DNA of 64,000 nucleotides from Ruegeria halocynthiae (GCF_000743705.1 NZ_JQEZ01000001.1:364070-428069), one strand, 5' to 3'. Numbered from the stretch's first letter, positions 1 to 9,034 are shown. Notes: generated by a model from the sequence alone, not told the origin. Made by a program: numbers and translations.

Positions 1-393
1 CACCACGGCCTTGTCCATTTCCTCGGCGACGGCCAGAACCGACCCGGTTTCGCATAGCCGGCGCAAAATCCGTAACGCTTCGCGGTTGAATTCCTCATCT
101 TTCGCGGCGGCCGCCTCTTCGGGGGATGTGGACACAGCCCCCCTGACCGAAGCCTCGGTCCGATCCCCAGCTTCGGCAAAATGCGTTTCGGCCAACGATT
201 GAAGCGCAGCATCCACCAACGGATCATCCCTGCGCATTTCGATACGTCGAATTTGTCTGAGTATGGTTGAAGCATGGCACCCTGCGGATCGCGCTATATC
301 GCGGATCGACTGGCCGGTTTCCGTGTGGGCCAGATATCGTTGCGCCCCCTCAGGTACCCAAGCCGGAATGGTGAAAGCCATGTTATTTTCCAT
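1..393 (-). CDS. HTH protein with DUF6456-type N-terminus (3' end outside window)
   Basis: The minus-strand frame is open from ATG at 393 to the window edge (131 codons), so the C-terminal part is missing. The N-terminus contains a helix-turn-helix-like stretch (residues about 25-45, QSIRDIARSAGCHASTILRQ) followed by an Arg-rich, acidic and Ala-rich linker. This resembles the N-terminal part of the DUF6456 proteins common in Rhodobacteraceae, which look like DNA-binding regulators. A second in-frame ATG at 381 is an equally good start. It diverges from the DUF6477 gene at 634, and that pairing supports the family call. The biochemical role is unknown. Family assignment is from memory and not a search. 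Confidence 0.7.
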   Translation of the reverse strand, partial: MENNMAFTIPAWVPEGAQRYLAHTETGQSIRDIARSAGCHASTILRQIRRIEMRRDDPLVDAALQSLAETHFAEAGDRTEASVRGAVSTSPEEAAAAKDEEFNREALRILRRLCETGSVLAVAEEMDKAVV

Positions 394-633
394 AGTTAGT
401 TGCCCTCGTCGACAAAACAATCTGCTATCAATCGCCCCCGGTGAATTTGTTAACCAATTCTAACTAGAGTCGCTTTCGTTACTCGTTCGTTAACCCGCAG
501 AGACAAGGACCAGATTTGATTCAAAAACATAAACAGTCATGAAGTCATAGTTCGGCGAGAACTAAATTGAGGCAACACCCGCCTAGGTTGTGTGACAAAC
601 AGGGTCCTTCCACTCGGAAAAGAGGACCCGAAT
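394..633. promoter_or_regulatory. Divergent intergenic region with two GTTAAC sites
   Basis: This 240-bp gap separates two divergent genes and should hold both promoters. Two GTTAAC hexamers lie at 449-454 and 489-494, in an AT-richer stretch. The first sits in TTAACCAATTCTAAC, one base short of the TTAA-N7-TTAAC spacing of CtrA sites, so CtrA control is only a weak possibility. I could not assign -35 and -10 boxes with confidence. Confidence 0.3.
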
Positions 634-933
634 ATGCAAGACCTGATGACCATGATCAAAACCCTACGCCGTCCCCGCCTGCTGGTGCGGGCTGCAAAGC
701 TTGGCGCACAGGATTACGATCGGGACAGGCATTTGCAGCGGACACTGGGGTATGGTTCCCTGCCCGGCACGGGCACGGCGCTGGTCCGGCTGATGGAAAT
801 GGAAAAAGAAGTTAACGCGCAAAGGCTGGCCGAGGATGCCACCTATTCGCTGGTCCGGCATCTGGACCTGCTGATTGCACTGTTGGGCGAGGCGCAGCTG
901 TTCCAGGCCAGCCGCGCCCCGCTAAGTCCATGA
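634..933 (+). CDS. DUF6477 family protein
   Basis: A 99-residue protein, basic near the N-terminus (TLRRPRLLVRAAKLGAQDY) and helical throughout, matching the small DUF6477 proteins of Rhodobacteraceae as I remember them. The frame stays open upstream to 592, but ATG 634 is preferred because AGAGGA lies about 8 bases before it and the family starts MQD. No catalytic motif, signal peptide or membrane segment is visible. It diverges from the DUF6456-like gene on the other strand. Function is unknown; the constant company of a DNA-binding partner suggests a regulatory or nucleoid role, which is inference only. Confidence 0.75.
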   Translation: MQDLMTMIKTLRRPRLLVRAAKLGAQDYDRDRHLQRTLGYGSLPGTGTALVRLMEMEKEVNAQRLAEDATYSLVRHLDLLIALLGEAQLFQASRAPLSP

Positions 934-2478
934 TCAGACGAACGCATCCGGCATCGAGTCTTTCTTTGCAGCCACGTATTCATTCAGCGCGGCGTTAATC
1001 TCGGGGTCGAGTTGCGGCTGCTGGTAATTCGCCAGCAGATACTCGACCCGCGAGGATGCAAGCGTCCGCGTGTCACGCGCGCCTTCGTCTTCCCAGGTCT
1101 CATACGGCTTGTAATCCAGCAGATCGGATTTCCAGAAGGCCTCTTTGAAATGCGCCTGGGTATGTGCGCAGCCCAGATAGTGACCGCCCGGACCAACCTC
1201 GCGGATTGCATCCATGGCCTGGGCGCTTTCATCATAGGTCACACCTTTGGCCAACCCGTGCAGTACCCCAAGCTGATCCGCGTCCATGACGAATTTCTCA
1301 AAGTCCGCAACAAGGCCGCCTTCGAGCCATCCACAAGCGTGCAGCATGAAGTTCACACCCGACATCAGCCCCATGTTCAACGAGTTCGCGGTCTCATAAG
1401 CCGCCTGTGCATCAGGCAATTTCGAGCCACAGAACGACCCGGACGAGCGGAACGGCAGGTTCAATCGCCGCGCCAACTGACCAGCACCATAGGTAACGTG
1501 CGAAGCCTCGGGCGTACCGAAAGTTGGCGCACCCGAATTCATGTCGATAGAGGTCACCATCGCACCGAAAATCGCAGGGGCACCGGGGCGAACAAGCTGG
1601 CTATAGGCGACACCGGCCAGAACTTCGGCCAGTACCTGCGTCAGTGTTCCCGCCACGGAAACCGGCGCCATCGCACCGCCAACGATAAAGGGCGAAATGA
1701 TGCAGGCCTGATTGTTCTTTGCATAGACTTCCAGCGAGCCCATCATCACATCGTCGAAAGTCATCGGCGAGTTGATGTTGGTCAGCGAGGTCATGACCGT
1801 GTTTTCCTGAACGAACTCTTTGCCGAACAGAATCTCGCACATTTCGACCGAATCCTGCGCGCGGCTGGGATCAGTGACCGACCCCATGAACGGCTTGTCC
1901 GACAAGGTCATATGCGCCATCAGCATGTCCAGGTGGCGCTTGTTCACTGGTACATCCGTCGGTTCGCAAACGGTGCCGCCGGAATGATGCAACCACTTGG
2001 ACATATACCCAAGCTTCACGAACTTGTTGAAGTCATCCATGGTCGCATAGCGACGCCCGCCGTGAATGTCGCGCACAAACGGCGGACCATAAACCGGTGC
2101 AAGAACAAGGTTCCGACCGCCAATGACAACCGATTTCTCAGGATCTCTGGCGTGTTGGGTGAACTGGCTTGGCGCAGTTTTGATCAGCTGACGCGCCAAA
2201 CCACGCGGAATGCGCACGCGTTCGCCCTCTACGTCGGCCCCGGCGTTTTTCCAGCGCTCCAGCGCGGCGGGGTTGTCAATGAAATTGACGCCGACCTCGG
2301 CCAGAACCGTTTCCGCGTTGGTTTCGATGATTTCCAACGCCTCTTCGTTGAGAATCTCGAAATTCGGGATGTTACGTTCAATGTATTTCGCAGTTTCAAT
2401 ACGAACTGCGGTGCGTTCGGCCCGGCGGGCGGCGCCACCGCCACCTCTCGCCCTGCGCCGGGTGTTTGCCTCTGTCAT
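934..2478 (-). CDS. MttB-family (COG5598) methyltransferase, non-pyrrolysine
   Basis: A 514-residue protein of the trimethylamine methyltransferase superfamily. These enzymes move a methyl group from a methylamine or quaternary amine to a corrinoid protein. The reading frame is continuous with no internal TAG, so this is a non-Pyl member, like the glycine betaine methyltransferases. The first 25 residues are Arg/Gly/Ala rich and probably disordered. Neither a corrinoid-binding MttC partner nor a reactivase is visible anywhere in the window, so the gene is an orphan and its acceptor must lie elsewhere. GGGA lies 8 bases before ATG 2478. The antisense strand is open for about 1.5 kb, a codon-bias effect. 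Substrate is not predictable from sequence alone; glycine betaine or another N-methyl compound is likely. Confidence 0.85.
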   Translation of the reverse strand: MTEANTRRRARGGGGAARRAERTAVRIETAKYIERNIPNFEILNEEALEIIETNAETVLAEVGVNFIDNPAALERWKNAGADVEGERVRIPRGLARQLIKTAPSQFTQHARDPEKSVVIGGRNLVLAPVYGPPFVRDIHGGRRYATMDDFNKFVKLGYMSKWLHHSGGTVCEPTDVPVNKRHLDMLMAHMTLSDKPFMGSVTDPSRAQDSVEMCEILFGKEFVQENTVMTSLTNINSPMTFDDVMMGSLEVYAKNNQACIISPFIVGGAMAPVSVAGTLTQVLAEVLAGVAYSQLVRPGAPAIFGAMVTSIDMNSGAPTFGTPEASHVTYGAGQLARRLNLPFRSSGSFCGSKLPDAQAAYETANSLNMGLMSGVNFMLHACGWLEGGLVADFEKFVMDADQLGVLHGLAKGVTYDESAQAMDAIREVGPGGHYLGCAHTQAHFKEAFWKSDLLDYKPYETWEDEGARDTRTLASSRVEYLLANYQQPQLDPEINAALNEYVAAKKDSMPDAFV

Positions 2479-2585
2479 CAGAAAATCCCGTCTGACTGTT
2501 TAGTTTGGTCAATTTGTTACAGGACCACGCGACCGGCCAGCATCTGATTTACGGCGCTATAGGGGTAAAAGCGACATTGACGCCC

Positions 2586-3032
2586 TTAACCGGCACTTAT
2601 CGGCTTTTCCATTAACACGCTGTTTCCGTTGCGGCCTTTTTCGACCCATCCCAAATGCTGATACATTGCGACAGTTCCCTGCATCAGACAATGTGTGCGC
2701 AATCTTAGACGCCGCAACCCGGAATCCTGTGCCGCAGTTTCCACCGCCTTCAACAACTCGCGGGCAAGGCCACGCCCTTGCGCCTGCGGAGATATAGCCA
2801 GATTGAAGACCTTCAGGGCGTCACCATCCGGCCCAAAGACGACATAGCCCACGACCTCGGGCCCAAGAACCGCGACAAGGGCCTCGTGCATTTCAATATC
2901 CTGACAAATGCCTGCGGTGACGTCGGGCAGATCGGGAATGTCCCGTATCGCATCCGCATAGGCTTGCGCGATGCACACGCGGATCGGTTCGACATCTGAT
3001 TGCCTGGCTTTGCGGATTTGAACTTGCGACAT
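2586..3032 (-). CDS. GNAT family N-acetyltransferase
   Basis: A 148-residue single-domain GNAT protein. The acetyl-CoA pyrophosphate loop is visible near residues 88-97 (SPQAQGRGLARELL, the Q/RxxGxG/A motif), followed by the LRLRTH strand and the MYQHLGW motif typical of the C-terminal half. The frame extends upstream to 3341, but ATG 3032 is chosen because GGGGGA lies about 8 bases before it and the upstream residues would overlap guaA. It is divergent from guaA. Substrate is unknown; GNATs of this size acetylate amino groups of small molecules or proteins. Confidence 0.85.
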   Translation of the reverse strand: MSQVQIRKARQSDVEPIRVCIAQAYADAIRDIPDLPDVTAGICQDIEMHEALVAVLGPEVVGYVVFGPDGDALKVFNLAISPQAQGRGLARELLKAVETAAQDSGLRRLRLRTHCLMQGTVAMYQHLGWVEKGRNGNSVLMEKPISAG

Positions 3033-3073
3033 TGTGTGTATTCCCCCTGCATCCCGAGGCAGTTTTGCACAAA

Positions 3074-3100
3074 TGACGTCATAGCGCTTGCACATGCAAG
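3074..3100. promoter_or_regulatory. Two palindromes in the GNAT-guaA divergent region
   Basis: TGACGTCA (3074-3081) is a perfect 8-bp palindrome. CTTGCACATGCAAG (3087-3100) is an inverted repeat with 6-bp arms and a CA centre. They lie on one helical face, 13 bases apart start to start, in the 90-bp gap between the two divergent genes. They may be operators for either gene; the regulator is not identifiable. Confidence 0.35.
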
Positions 3101-3122
3101 GCTTGCGACCTAATAGCCAAGC

Positions 3123-4682
3123 ATGACCCAGACATCCCATGACCGCCTTCTGATTATCGACTTCGGCAGCCAGGTGACGCAGCTTATTGCCCGCCGATTG
3201 CGCGAGCTGAATGTCTATTGCGAAATCCACCCCTATCAGAATGTCACGATGGACTTCGTTCGGAAAATGGCTCCTAAAGCCGTTATTTTCTCGGGCGGTC
3301 CGGATAGCGTGACGCGTGAGGGTTCTCCGCGTGTTGCGCAAGAGATTTTTGATTACGGCGTTCCGATCCTAGGCATCTGCTATGGCCAGCAAGTGATGAT
3401 GCATCAACTGGGCGGCAAGGTCGAAAGCGGGCATGGCACGGCAGAGTTCGGACGCGCCTTTGTGACACCTAATGGACAGCTGGATATTCTGGACGACTGG
3501 TTCGCCGAGGGCGACGAACAAGTCTGGATGAGCCACGGCGATCACGTCAGTGAAATTGCACCTGGGTTCCAGGTTTTCGGAACCTCGCCCAATGCGCCTT
3601 TTGCAATCACGGCAGACACCAACCGGCATTTCTATGCCGTACAGTTCCACCCCGAAGTTCACCACACGCCCAAAGGCGCGAAGCTGTACGAGAACTTTGT
3701 AAAACTGGCCGGTTTCAGCGGCGACTGGAACATGGGTGCCTATCGCGATGAGATGATCCGCAAGATCCGCGAACAGGTGGGCGACAAAAAGGTTATTTGC
3801 GGCCTGTCCGGCGGCGTCGACAGCTCGGTCGCGGCGATGCTGATCCACGAGGCGATTGGCGATCAACTGACCTGCGTGTTCGTCGACCACGGGTTGCTGC
3901 GCAAGAACGAGGCCGACGAAGTCGTTGGCATGTTCCGCGACAACTATAACATTCAACTGATCCACGCGGACGAAAGTGATCTGTTCCTGGGCGAGCTGGA
4001 AGGTCAGAGCGACCCGGAAACCAAGCGCAAGATCATCGGCAAACTGTTCATCGACGTGTTCCAGAAACATGCCGACACCATCGACGGGGCCGAGTTCCTG
4101 GCCCAGGGGACGCTGTATCCCGATGTGATCGAATCCGTTTCCTTCTCGGGCGGGCCGTCGGTCACAATCAAATCGCACCACAATGTCGGCGGGCTGCCCG
4201 AGAAAATGGGCCTGAAACTGGTCGAACCCCTGCGAGAGCTGTTCAAGGACGAAGTCCGCGCGCTGGGTCGCGAGTTGGGCCTGCCAAACAGCTTTATTGG
4301 CCGCCACCCCTTCCCCGGCCCCGGGCTGGCCATCCGCTGCCCCGGTGAGATCACCCGCGAAAAGCTGGAAATCCTGCGCGAAGCAGACGCCGTGTATATC
4401 GACCAGATCCGCAAACACGGGCTTTACGACGAAATCTGGCAGGCATTTGTTGCCATTCTTCCTGTTCGCACGGTGGGTGTGATGGGCGACGGTCGCACTT
4501 ATGACTTTGCCTGCGCCATGCGCGCTGTGACCTCGGTGGACGGAATGACCGCCGATTATTATCCGTTCAGCCACGAATTCCTGGGCGAAACGGCCACGCG
4601 GATCATCAACGAGGTCAAAGGCATCAACAGATGCACCTACGATATCACCTCAAAACCACCCGGAACCATCGAGTGGGAATAA
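3123..4682 (+). CDS. guaA: GMP synthase (glutamine-hydrolysing)
   Basis: A 519-residue protein that converts XMP, ATP and glutamine to GMP, the last step of guanine nucleotide synthesis. The N-terminal class I glutamine amidotransferase domain shows the nucleophile elbow GICYGQQ (Cys near residue 85) and the HPE of VQFHPEVHH near 175. The ATP-pyrophosphatase P-loop SGGVDSS follows near residues 227-233, and the C-terminal dimerisation domain carries [12 protein letters not shown]. Length matches the family (about 520). No clear Shine-Dalgarno precedes ATG 3123, suggesting a short or leaderless message. No purine riboswitch was seen in the 90-bp upstream gap. Confidence 0.98.
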   Translation: MTQTSHDRLLIIDFGSQVTQLIARRLRELNVYCEIHPYQNVTMDFVRKMAPKAVIFSGGPDSVTREGSPRVAQEIFDYGVPILGICYGQQVMMHQLGGKVESGHGTAEFGRAFVTPNGQLDILDDWFAEGDEQVWMSHGDHVSEIAPGFQVFGTSPNAPFAITADTNRHFYAVQFHPEVHHTPKGAKLYENFVKLAGFSGDWNMGAYRDEMIRKIREQVGDKKVICGLSGGVDSSVAAMLIHEAIGDQLTCVFVDHGLLRKNEADEVVGMFRDNYNIQLIHADESDLFLGELEGQSDPETKRKIIGKLFIDVFQKHADTIDGAEFLAQGTLYPDVIESVSFSGGPSVTIKSHHNVGGLPEKMGLKLVEPLRELFKDEVRALGRELGLPNSFIGRHPFPGPGLAIRCPGEITREKLEILREADAVYIDQIRKHGLYDEIWQAFVAILPVRTVGVMGDGRTYDFACAMRAVTSVDGMTADYYPFSHEFLGETATRIINEVKGINRCTYDITSKPPGTIEWE

Positions 4683-4772
4683 AGAACTTATTCTCGATCA
4701 ATGGGGTCATGTGGCCAGCAAGCTGGGCCATTCTGACTCCAACACTCTGACATTCAGGGAGATGAAGGTGAA

Positions 4773-4937
4773 ATGCTTGAAAACACGCATGAAACCATTG
4801 TCGCGCAACTGAAGGAAATTGGATACCGGGCCGATGATTTCGCCCCATGGGACCGCAGGAACTTTGCCAAAGCAAACGGTGAAGACCTGTTGCTGAAGGT
4901 CGCATTGAACCGCAACGCGCGTTCACAATCTCAATGA
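4773..4937 (+). CDS. Small conserved-looking protein coupled to the EamA exporter
   Basis: A 54-codon ORF starting MLENTHETIVAQLKEIGYRA and ending NRNARSQSQ. GGAGATGAAGG stands 5-10 bases before ATG 4773. Its TGA (4935-4937) overlaps the ATG of the exporter at 4934 (ATGA), so translation of the two is probably coupled. The product is soluble, helical and charged, with no signal peptide, no Cys pair and no known motif. I do not recognise it. Good ribosome binding site, tight coupling and protein-like composition support a real gene. Confidence 0.6.
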   Translation: MLENTHETIVAQLKEIGYRADDFAPWDRRNFAKANGEDLLLKVALNRNARSQSQ

Positions 4938-5827
4938 ACCCGATTTCCAAAGCGGCACTTTGGATGACAGGGGCAATCGCCTCTTTTTCCGCAATGGCTG
5001 TTGCGGGTCGCGAACTAAGCGTGACGCATGATACGTTTGAAATCATGTTCTACCGCAGCCTTGTCGGCATCTGCGTTGTCGCGCTGATTTTGACGCTGTC
5101 GCGTCAGTGGCATCAGGTTTCAACCAACAAGCTGGGCTTGCACGGGATTCGAAATACCCTGCATTTTGTCGGGCAAAACCTGTGGTTTTTTGCCGTCACG
5201 GCCATCCCGCTGGCTCAGGTTTTCGCGCTGGAGTTTACGCAGCCTATCTGGGTGATCCTGCTGTCGCCATTGCTACTGCGCGAGCGTTTGACGTCGGTGC
5301 GTGTCCTATCGGCCCTGATCGGGTTCGCCGGGGTTCTGATTGTTGCCCGCCCGGGCGCGGTTCCGCTTGGCGCAGGCGTCATGGCAGCGGCGGCTTCGGC
5401 TATCTTCTTTGCTCTCACCAATATTTCCACGAAGACTCTGACCCGGTTCGCCAGCATCGGTTGTATCATGTTCTGGCTGACCGTTATGCAAGCGGTGCTG
5501 GGTTTGACGGCGGCCGGTTTTGACGGCCAAATCGCATTGCCGACAATCAAGACCGCACCGTTTCTGATACTGGTCGGCCTGGCGGGCCTGTTGGCGCATT
5601 ACTGCATCACGAACGCTTTGGCGATTGCACCGACAACCGTGGTTGTACCCTTCGATTTCGCGCGATTACCTACCATCGCCATCGTTGGCATGATTTTGTA
5701 CCACGAGCCGTTGGACCACTGGACGCTGCTTGGGGCCGCTGTGATTTGCGCCGGAATTTTTCTTAATGTCCATTCCGAAAATCGTAACACTTTGGCAACA
5801 GTCTCGCGAGACACTCAACGCAGGTAA
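4934..5827 (+). CDS. EamA/DMT family transporter
   Basis: A 297-residue inner membrane protein with about ten hydrophobic segments arranged as two EamA repeats (residues about 5-135 and 145-280), the layout of drug/metabolite exporters. Motifs include the EFTQPIWVILLSPLLLRERL stretch at the end of repeat one and a matching YHEPLDHWTLLGAAVI stretch in repeat two. Start overlaps the stop of the preceding 54-aa ORF. Substrate is unknown; members export amino acids, nucleosides or drugs, or take up small solutes. A second, unrelated EamA gene lies at 7176. Confidence 0.92.
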   Translation: MNPISKAALWMTGAIASFSAMAVAGRELSVTHDTFEIMFYRSLVGICVVALILTLSRQWHQVSTNKLGLHGIRNTLHFVGQNLWFFAVTAIPLAQVFALEFTQPIWVILLSPLLLRERLTSVRVLSALIGFAGVLIVARPGAVPLGAGVMAAAASAIFFALTNISTKTLTRFASIGCIMFWLTVMQAVLGLTAAGFDGQIALPTIKTAPFLILVGLAGLLAHYCITNALAIAPTTVVVPFDFARLPTIAIVGMILYHEPLDHWTLLGAAVICAGIFLNVHSENRNTLATVSRDTQRR

Positions 5828-5946
5828 CGTGCGGTCAACGATTGACGGTAGAATGTTCCTTCAGAAAGTATTGGGCATAGCACAGCAGGTCAGGTCAGCT
5901 AAAACCAATCACCACTGACCTTCTGGAGACTAAATGGGAGGACATA

Positions 5947-7074
5947 ATGAAAAAAACGCTACTACAGGCGTGTGCGATCTGCGTTGGAGCATCAGGGGCT
6001 TACGCAGGCGGACTGGATCGCAGCGGCCAGGGTGTGAACATCCTGTTCGAAGAAGGATCGGTGGTTCAGTTCCGGCTTGGGTATACCAACCCGGATGTCA
6101 GTGGCACCATGCCGAACATTTTCGGATCGGGTGAACCGGTCGACTCAGGCGATGTTGCAAATGACTTTTTCACGCCGCATCTGGGGTACAAAACCGCTCT
6201 GACAGATCAGCTTGATTTCGCGATCATGTACGATCAGCCGTTCGGTGCCGACATCGCGTATTCACAGAGTTACCCGTTGTCGATCAACCCGCTGGCGCCG
6301 GGGCAGAATAATGTTTTGCGGGCCAAAGCGGACACCGATGCAATAACCGCCTTGCTACGTTATAAATTCGACAATGGCTTCAGCGCCATCGGCGGCTTGC
6401 GGGCACAGCGTGTTAAGGCCGAAGTGGGCGTTCCAATTGTCGGCAACTATACTGTCGATACAGATGCAGAGATCGATTTTGGCTATGTAGTTGGCGTGGC
6501 ATGGGAAAAGCCTGAAATCGCTGCACGCGTTGCGCTGACGTACAACTCGAAAATCACCCACGATCTGTCACAGACGGAAACTGTAGGCCCGCTTTCGTTC
6601 CAAACCGACTCGGAGATCGAAACGCCTCAGTCCATCAATCTGGACTTTCAGACTGGCGTTGCGCCTAAGACTTTGGTGTTTGGTTCGATCCGCTGGGTCG
6701 ACTGGCCTCAGCTGAGCTATGAGCCACCGATCTACAACGGCATCGTAGGCAACCCGCTGGTTGATTACGACAATGCGACCTTTACTTATTCGCTTGGCGT
6801 TGGGTACCAATTCACCGAAGAATTCTCTGGCGCTGTGACCCTTGGCTACGAAACCAACGAAGGTGAACCAGTGTCGAATCTGGGCCCAACCGATGGCTTC
6901 TGGAGCATTGGCCTTGGCGGGACCTACTCGCTGGAAAAAGCGAAAGTGTCCCTCGGCGTTCGATACACTGATATCGGCGATGCAACGGCTGACGGCGCCT
7001 TTGGTCAGACAGCGGATTTCTCTGGCAATAGCGCATGGAGCGTGGGCTTCCAGATCACCTATTCTCTGGGCTGA
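5947..7074 (+). CDS. FadL/OmpP1-like outer membrane porin
   Basis: A 375-residue protein with a Sec signal peptide (MKKTLLQACAICVGASGAYA, cleavage near residue 20), followed by alternating hydrophobic/polar strands typical of a beta-barrel and a C-terminal strand ending FQITYSLG. The N-terminal part (DRSGQGVNILFEEGS) resembles the hatch region of OMPP1/FadL/TodX proteins, which pass hydrophobic molecules such as long-chain fatty acids or aromatics across the outer membrane. GGGAGG lies 8 bases before ATG 5947. A strong terminator follows, so it is probably monocistronic. Substrate is unknown. Confidence 0.88.
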   Translation: MKKTLLQACAICVGASGAYAGGLDRSGQGVNILFEEGSVVQFRLGYTNPDVSGTMPNIFGSGEPVDSGDVANDFFTPHLGYKTALTDQLDFAIMYDQPFGADIAYSQSYPLSINPLAPGQNNVLRAKADTDAITALLRYKFDNGFSAIGGLRAQRVKAEVGVPIVGNYTVDTDAEIDFGYVVGVAWEKPEIAARVALTYNSKITHDLSQTETVGPLSFQTDSEIETPQSINLDFQTGVAPKTLVFGSIRWVDWPQLSYEPPIYNGIVGNPLVDYDNATFTYSLGVGYQFTEEFSGAVTLGYETNEGEPVSNLGPTDGFWSIGLGGTYSLEKAKVSLGVRYTDIGDATADGAFGQTADFSGNSAWSVGFQITYSLG

Positions 7075-7097
7075 ACGTCTCTTCCGAAATGAACGTC

Positions 7098-7126
7098 AAA
7101 CCCCGCCCTTCGGCGGGGTTTTTCTT
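7098..7126 (+). terminator. Rho-independent terminator after the FadL-like gene
   Basis: AAACCCCGCC and GGCGGGGTTT form a 10-bp stem with a short loop, followed by a T-rich run (TTTTTCTTT). It sits 23 bases after the stop codon of the porin gene and before the next gene on the same strand. Confidence 0.9.
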
Positions 7127-7175
7127 TGCGCAAGTTCCGGGTCGCGCGGGTATCACAGGAATGCGAAAACGCGGC

Positions 7176-8072
7176 ATGGCTGATCAAAAACATCTCTCTC
7201 CCCAAGCGTGGGCCGAACTTTTGCTGTTGGGCGTCATCTGGGGCGCTTCGTTTCTGTCCATCAGGATCGCACTGGACACGATACCCGTGATGACATCGGT
7301 GCTACATCGCGTATTTTGGGCGATGCTGGCCCTGTGGCTGGTAGTCTGGATGCGAAAAATGACCATACCACGCAGCCCTCGCGTGTGGTTCGCCTTTCTG
7401 TTCATGGGTTTGCTGAACAACGCGATCCCATTTTCGTTGATGGCTTGGGGGCAGCTTTACATCGAAACCGGCCTGACCTCGATTCTGAACGCGGCAACGG
7501 CCGTATTCGGGGTTCTGATTGCCGCGTTTTTCTTCCGGGATGAACGGCTGACACGCGCGCGCGCCGTTGGGGTCGGGCTTGGGTTTGCGGGCGTGACAAT
7601 TGCAATCGGGCTACAGAATTTCGCCAATTTTAACCTGCAAAGCATCGCGCAACTGGCGATCATCGCTGGCACGATTTCCTATGCGTTGGCCGGTGCCTGG
7701 GCACGGGCCATGCTGTCTGAACTGTCACCTGTTGTTGCCGCCGCCGGAATGTTGACCGGCTCAACCGTTATGATCTTGCCGATTACCTTACTGGTCGATG
7801 GTGTGCCGACGCTGAACCTGCCGCTGATCACCTGGGCCGCCATCACATATTACGCGCTGATTGCCACAGCCGGGGCCTATCTGCTGTATTACCGCGTTCT
7901 GGCCATGGCAGGTGCCGGAAACCTGATGCTTGTGACACTGGTCATCCCCCCGGTGGCGATCATTCTGGGGTCACTGCTGCGGGACGAGGCCCTGCCCCCG
8001 CAGGCTTTTTTGGGTTTTGCCGTGTTGGCATTAGGTCTTGTGATCTTAAACCGGTCTCGTCCGCGCGATTGA
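7176..8072 (+). CDS. EamA/DMT family transporter
   Basis: A 298-residue inner membrane protein with ten predicted membrane segments in two EamA repeats. Signature stretches are the LLLGVIWGASFLSIRIAL N-terminal helix and a GLGFAGVTIAIG helix before the second repeat. The frame is open to 7035, but residues upstream of 7161 would run through the porin terminator. ATG 7176 (MADQKHLS) gives the usual family start; ATG 7161 is the alternative, with AGGA immediately before it. Substrate unknown. It is about 60 bp upstream of a P-loop protein on the same strand. Confidence 0.9.
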   Translation: MADQKHLSPQAWAELLLLGVIWGASFLSIRIALDTIPVMTSVLHRVFWAMLALWLVVWMRKMTIPRSPRVWFAFLFMGLLNNAIPFSLMAWGQLYIETGLTSILNAATAVFGVLIAAFFFRDERLTRARAVGVGLGFAGVTIAIGLQNFANFNLQSIAQLAIIAGTISYALAGAWARAMLSELSPVVAAAGMLTGSTVMILPITLLVDGVPTLNLPLITWAAITYYALIATAGAYLLYYRVLAMAGAGNLMLVTLVIPPVAIILGSLLRDEALPPQAFLGFAVLALGLVILNRSRPRD

Positions 8073-8122
8073 CGCCGCCCTCTGCCCGTTTTAGCTAGGT
8101 CAGAAAAAAGGGATAGCGGACG

Positions 8123-8995
8123 ATGATCTACAGCTCGGCAAATGACTGGCGCTCTGCTGCGCGTAAGAAGGTGCTGTTCTTCGGCATGTCCGGGCTGGGC
8201 AAGACCTATGTATCAAACGTTCTGCGCGATTCCGGGAATTGGTTTCACTATTCGATCGATTACCGTATCGGCACCCGATACATGGGCGAATACATCACCG
8301 ACAACGCCAAGGCCGAGGCGATGAAGGTTCCGTTTTTGCGTGATCTGCTTTTGTCGGATTCGATATTTATCGGCTCAAATATCTCGTTCGAAAACCTGAC
8401 GCCTGTCTCCGCCTATCTTGGTAAACCCGGAAACCCCGCGCTTGGTGGTCTGGAACTGCCGGAATATCGCCGCCGACAGGAACAGTTCCGCCTGGCGGAA
8501 ATTCACGCGTTGCTCGACACTGATTACTTTGTCGACCGCGCCGAACGCCTGTACCAATACCCCCATTTCATCTGCGACACGGGCGGGTCGATCTGCGAAT
8601 GGGTTGACCCCGACGATCCCGCCGATCACGTACTGTCCGAGTTGTCACGCCAGACCTTGATGATCTGGATTCAGGGCGATGATGATCACACTGCGGAATT
8701 GATCCGCCGGTTCGACAAGGCACCAAAACCGATGTCCTATCAGCCCGAGTTCCTGACCAGGGTCTGGGCTGACTACCTTGCCCAACATGATTGCGCAGCC
8801 GAAGAGGTTGACCCCGATGCCTTTATTCGCTGGACCTATGCGCAGGCGTTGGCGCATCGCCAGCCGCGCTATCGTGCGATGGCCGACAATTGGGGCATAA
8901 CCGTCACCGCCAACGACATGCACAAAGTCCGGGACGCGGGGGATTTCGACGAGTTGATCGAACGCACCCTTGAGACCCGGACAATCCGCGCTTAA
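8123..8995 (+). CDS. P-loop NTPase of unknown function
   Basis: A 290-residue soluble protein with an N-terminal Walker A motif GMSGLGKT at residues 21-28, resembling small kinases, and a likely Walker B/acidic region around ICDTGGSICEW (about residue 150). The rest is rich in acidic and aromatic residues. ATPases of this type occur in Rhodobacteraceae without an assigned role. The spacing of the P-loop close to the N-terminus is like nucleoside or shikimate kinases, but no lid or substrate motif was recognised. Genes on both sides are on the same strand (exporter 50 bp upstream, metA 39 bp downstream). Confidence 0.7.
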   Translation: MIYSSANDWRSAARKKVLFFGMSGLGKTYVSNVLRDSGNWFHYSIDYRIGTRYMGEYITDNAKAEAMKVPFLRDLLLSDSIFIGSNISFENLTPVSAYLGKPGNPALGGLELPEYRRRQEQFRLAEIHALLDTDYFVDRAERLYQYPHFICDTGGSICEWVDPDDPADHVLSELSRQTLMIWIQGDDDHTAELIRRFDKAPKPMSYQPEFLTRVWADYLAQHDCAAEEVDPDAFIRWTYAQALAHRQPRYRAMADNWGITVTANDMHKVRDAGDFDELIERTLETRTIRA

Positions 8996-9034
8996 CTACC
9001 GCTCTTACACTGACGTTCCAAAGGCTTGCACCTG

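Noticed and set aside
1012..2547. Long open frame (511 codons) antisense to the methyltransferase gene
   Set aside because: It mirrors the sense gene exactly; Arg/His/Gly-rich composition without motifs is the usual shadow of high-GC codon bias.
3369..4574. Long open frame (401 codons) antisense to guaA
   Set aside because: The sense frame is a complete GMP synthase; the antisense product has no family features or ribosome site.
8996..9034. SAM-type riboswitch upstream of metA
   Set aside because: Only 39 bp separate metA from the previous gene, too short for a riboswitch, and no conserved core is present.
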